From an uncultured Garciella sp. (GTDB taxonomy: Bacteria > Bacillota > Clostridia > Eubacteriales > Garciellaceae), in contig USMD01000046.1 of assembly GCA_900555725.1 (NCBI GenBank), forward strand, positions 1 to 14,617: a DNA stretch of 14,617 nt, in the 5' to 3' direction. Position 1 is the stretch's first letter. Each line of letters starts with the position of its first letter. The position numbers and the translations under genes are program-made. The notes under the pieces are model-generated. The model searched no databases, was not told the DNA's origin, and saw only the letters and a list, made by a program, of their open reading frames with translations. Shown one piece after another: positions 13,622 through 14,617 of this stretch.

Positions 13622-14617
13622 CTAAACTTTATTAATAGATTTCTCTTTATTCTTCCATATTTTTGTAACCAAAATAGTGGTATCATCATTGAATCCATGG
13701 GAGATTTCTTCTTTTACTTGCTCAAAAAGCTGATCAGCTATTTTTTTCGGATTTTTACTTTCTATTGCTTCTAATTTTTCCATTAACCACTTTTCCTTAT
13801 CCTCTACTGCTGGATTTGCATCTAATAATCCATCACTTATCATAATGACAAAATCTCCATCTTCCAATTGTCTACTGCTTACTTCTAAACTTACCTCATC
13901 CAAAATGCCCACCGGCAAAGAATGAGAGCCAATGATTTCTACCTTATCTTTTCTTTTAATAAAAGTAGACACCGCACCGATCTTGATAAATTCTATCCCT
14001 CCAGTATACTGATCTATAATAGATAAATCTATGGTAGAAAACATCTCATCATTAGAACGCAACATTAAAATAGAATTAATGGCTTTTAAGGCGATTTCTC
14101 GATTGAAGCCTGCTTCAAAGAAGTTTTCTAGTAAATCTATGGTTGTCCTACTTTCCTTAGCTGCCCTTTTTCCACTCCCCATTCCATCACTTAGAGCAAC
14201 CATATACTTTCCATCTCCTAAGGAAATACTACTATAACTATCCCCCGACACTTCCTCAGAGTCCTTTGCAAGGCGTACCACCCCTGTAGTAGCATTATAG
14301 TGAATGGTTTCTGTAAAGGAAACCTTACACTTATTATCCAGCCCGTTTCCATTACAAATATGCTGCTCTATAGTCATTTTTTTCCCTAAAACTTCAGAAA
14401 TAACCTTTACCATATCTGTATAGCAATATTTTTTTCCATTACAAGGATCTCCATATATAGTTACTTCATTTTTTCCCCTCGAATCCTCAATCACCATTAC
14501 ATCTCTAATGGGGATTCCATATTGATCGAAGGTAACTAAAATTTCTTCTTCTTTTTCTTTTTGAAATGTAATATCTTTTCTCATATCTTTACTTAGATCC
14601 TCTATAATATCTGTCTC
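13622..14617 (-). CDS. spoIIE: Stage II sporulation protein E, C-terminal part
   Basis: The visible 331 residues are the cytoplasmic end of SpoIIE, the PP2C-type phosphatase that dephosphorylates SpoIIAA and so activates sigma-F in the forespore. The frame is open to the window edge (preceding residues ETDIIEDLSKD), so the Met at 14584 is internal and the N-terminal membrane region and central domain lie outside. The phosphatase domain starts at about residue 110 of the visible part. Metal-site aspartates are seen in SGDSYS, LSDGMGSGK, ISDGLLDA and HGFNDDTTILV, all expected for an active enzyme. A cysteine-containing segment upstream (PCNGKKYCY ... HICNGNGLDNKC) is typical of clostridial SpoIIE. 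Its presence shows the organism is, or descends from, an endospore former. Confidence 0.95.
   Translation of the reverse strand, partial: ETDIIEDLSKDMRKDITFQKEKEEEILVTFDQYGIPIRDVMVIEDSRGKNEVTIYGDPCNGKKYCYTDMVKVISEVLGKKMTIEQHICNGNGLDNKCKVSFTETIHYNATTGVVRLAKDSEEVSGDSYSSISLGDGKYMVALSDGMGSGKRAAKESRTTIDLLENFFEAGFNREIALKAINSILMLRSNDEMFSTIDLSIIDQYTGGIEFIKIGAVSTFIKRKDKVEIIGSHSLPVGILDEVSLEVSSRQLEDGDFVIMISDGLLDANPAVEDKEKWLMEKLEAIESKNPKKIADQLFEQVKEEISHGFNDDTTILVTKIWKNKEKSINKV

Noticed and set aside
1..14617. CRISPR array, tRNA, rRNA, riboswitch or T-box
   Set aside because: No spaced repeat series, cloverleaf with CCA-type end, or recognisable leader consensus was seen on either strand.

Overview
The window comes from a low-GC, spore-forming member of the Clostridia. 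The spoIIE-tilS-hpt-ftsH block is a typical clostridial/Firmicutes arrangement, the DNA is AT-rich, and clear sigma-A promoters and rho-independent terminators are present. Every gene lies on the minus strand, so transcription runs from high to low coordinates. No tRNA, rRNA or CRISPR array was seen.

Right part (14617 to about 9550). The C-terminal phosphatase half of SpoIIE, cut by the window edge, ends at a strong terminator. A near-consensus promoter (13479-13507) then starts a housekeeping run: tilS (tRNA-Ile lysidine synthetase), hpt (purine salvage, overlapping tilS) and ftsH (membrane AAA+ protease), closed by a terminator at 9553-9575. A small hotdog thioesterase with the fluoroacetyl-CoA thioesterase (FlK) triad spacing follows as its own unit with its own terminator.

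Middle (8867 to 5670). ATP-dependent PEP carboxykinase (pckA) has its own promoter. Its extreme 3' end is interrupted by a complete 1488-bp IS4-family insertion sequence (5782-7269), with 17-bp inverted repeats (one mismatch) and a 10-bp target duplication. Rejoining the flanks restores six pckA codons (YDNEEL, then TAA) and the original pckA terminator, which now lies beyond the IS.

Left part (5533 to 1). Two overlapping GntR/FCD regulator genes form one unit with its own promoter and terminator. A perfect-consensus promoter follows and reads into an operon for a SLC13/DASS-type anion transporter and both subunits of a Ttd-type L(+)-tartrate dehydratase (class I fumarase family). A shared WTGTATCCAWT motif overlaps the -10 of the regulator promoter and lies just downstream of the transporter promoter, which suggests joint repression. 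Working together, these genes would import tartrate (or a related C4 acid), dehydrate it to oxaloacetate and, with PckA, convert that to PEP. This link is inferred from gene content.

After the ttd terminator there is a decayed end of a Fis-type helix-turn-helix regulator, a gamma-carbonic-anhydrase-like protein with a probable TTG start, and a roughly 90-nt imperfect palindrome at the window edge.
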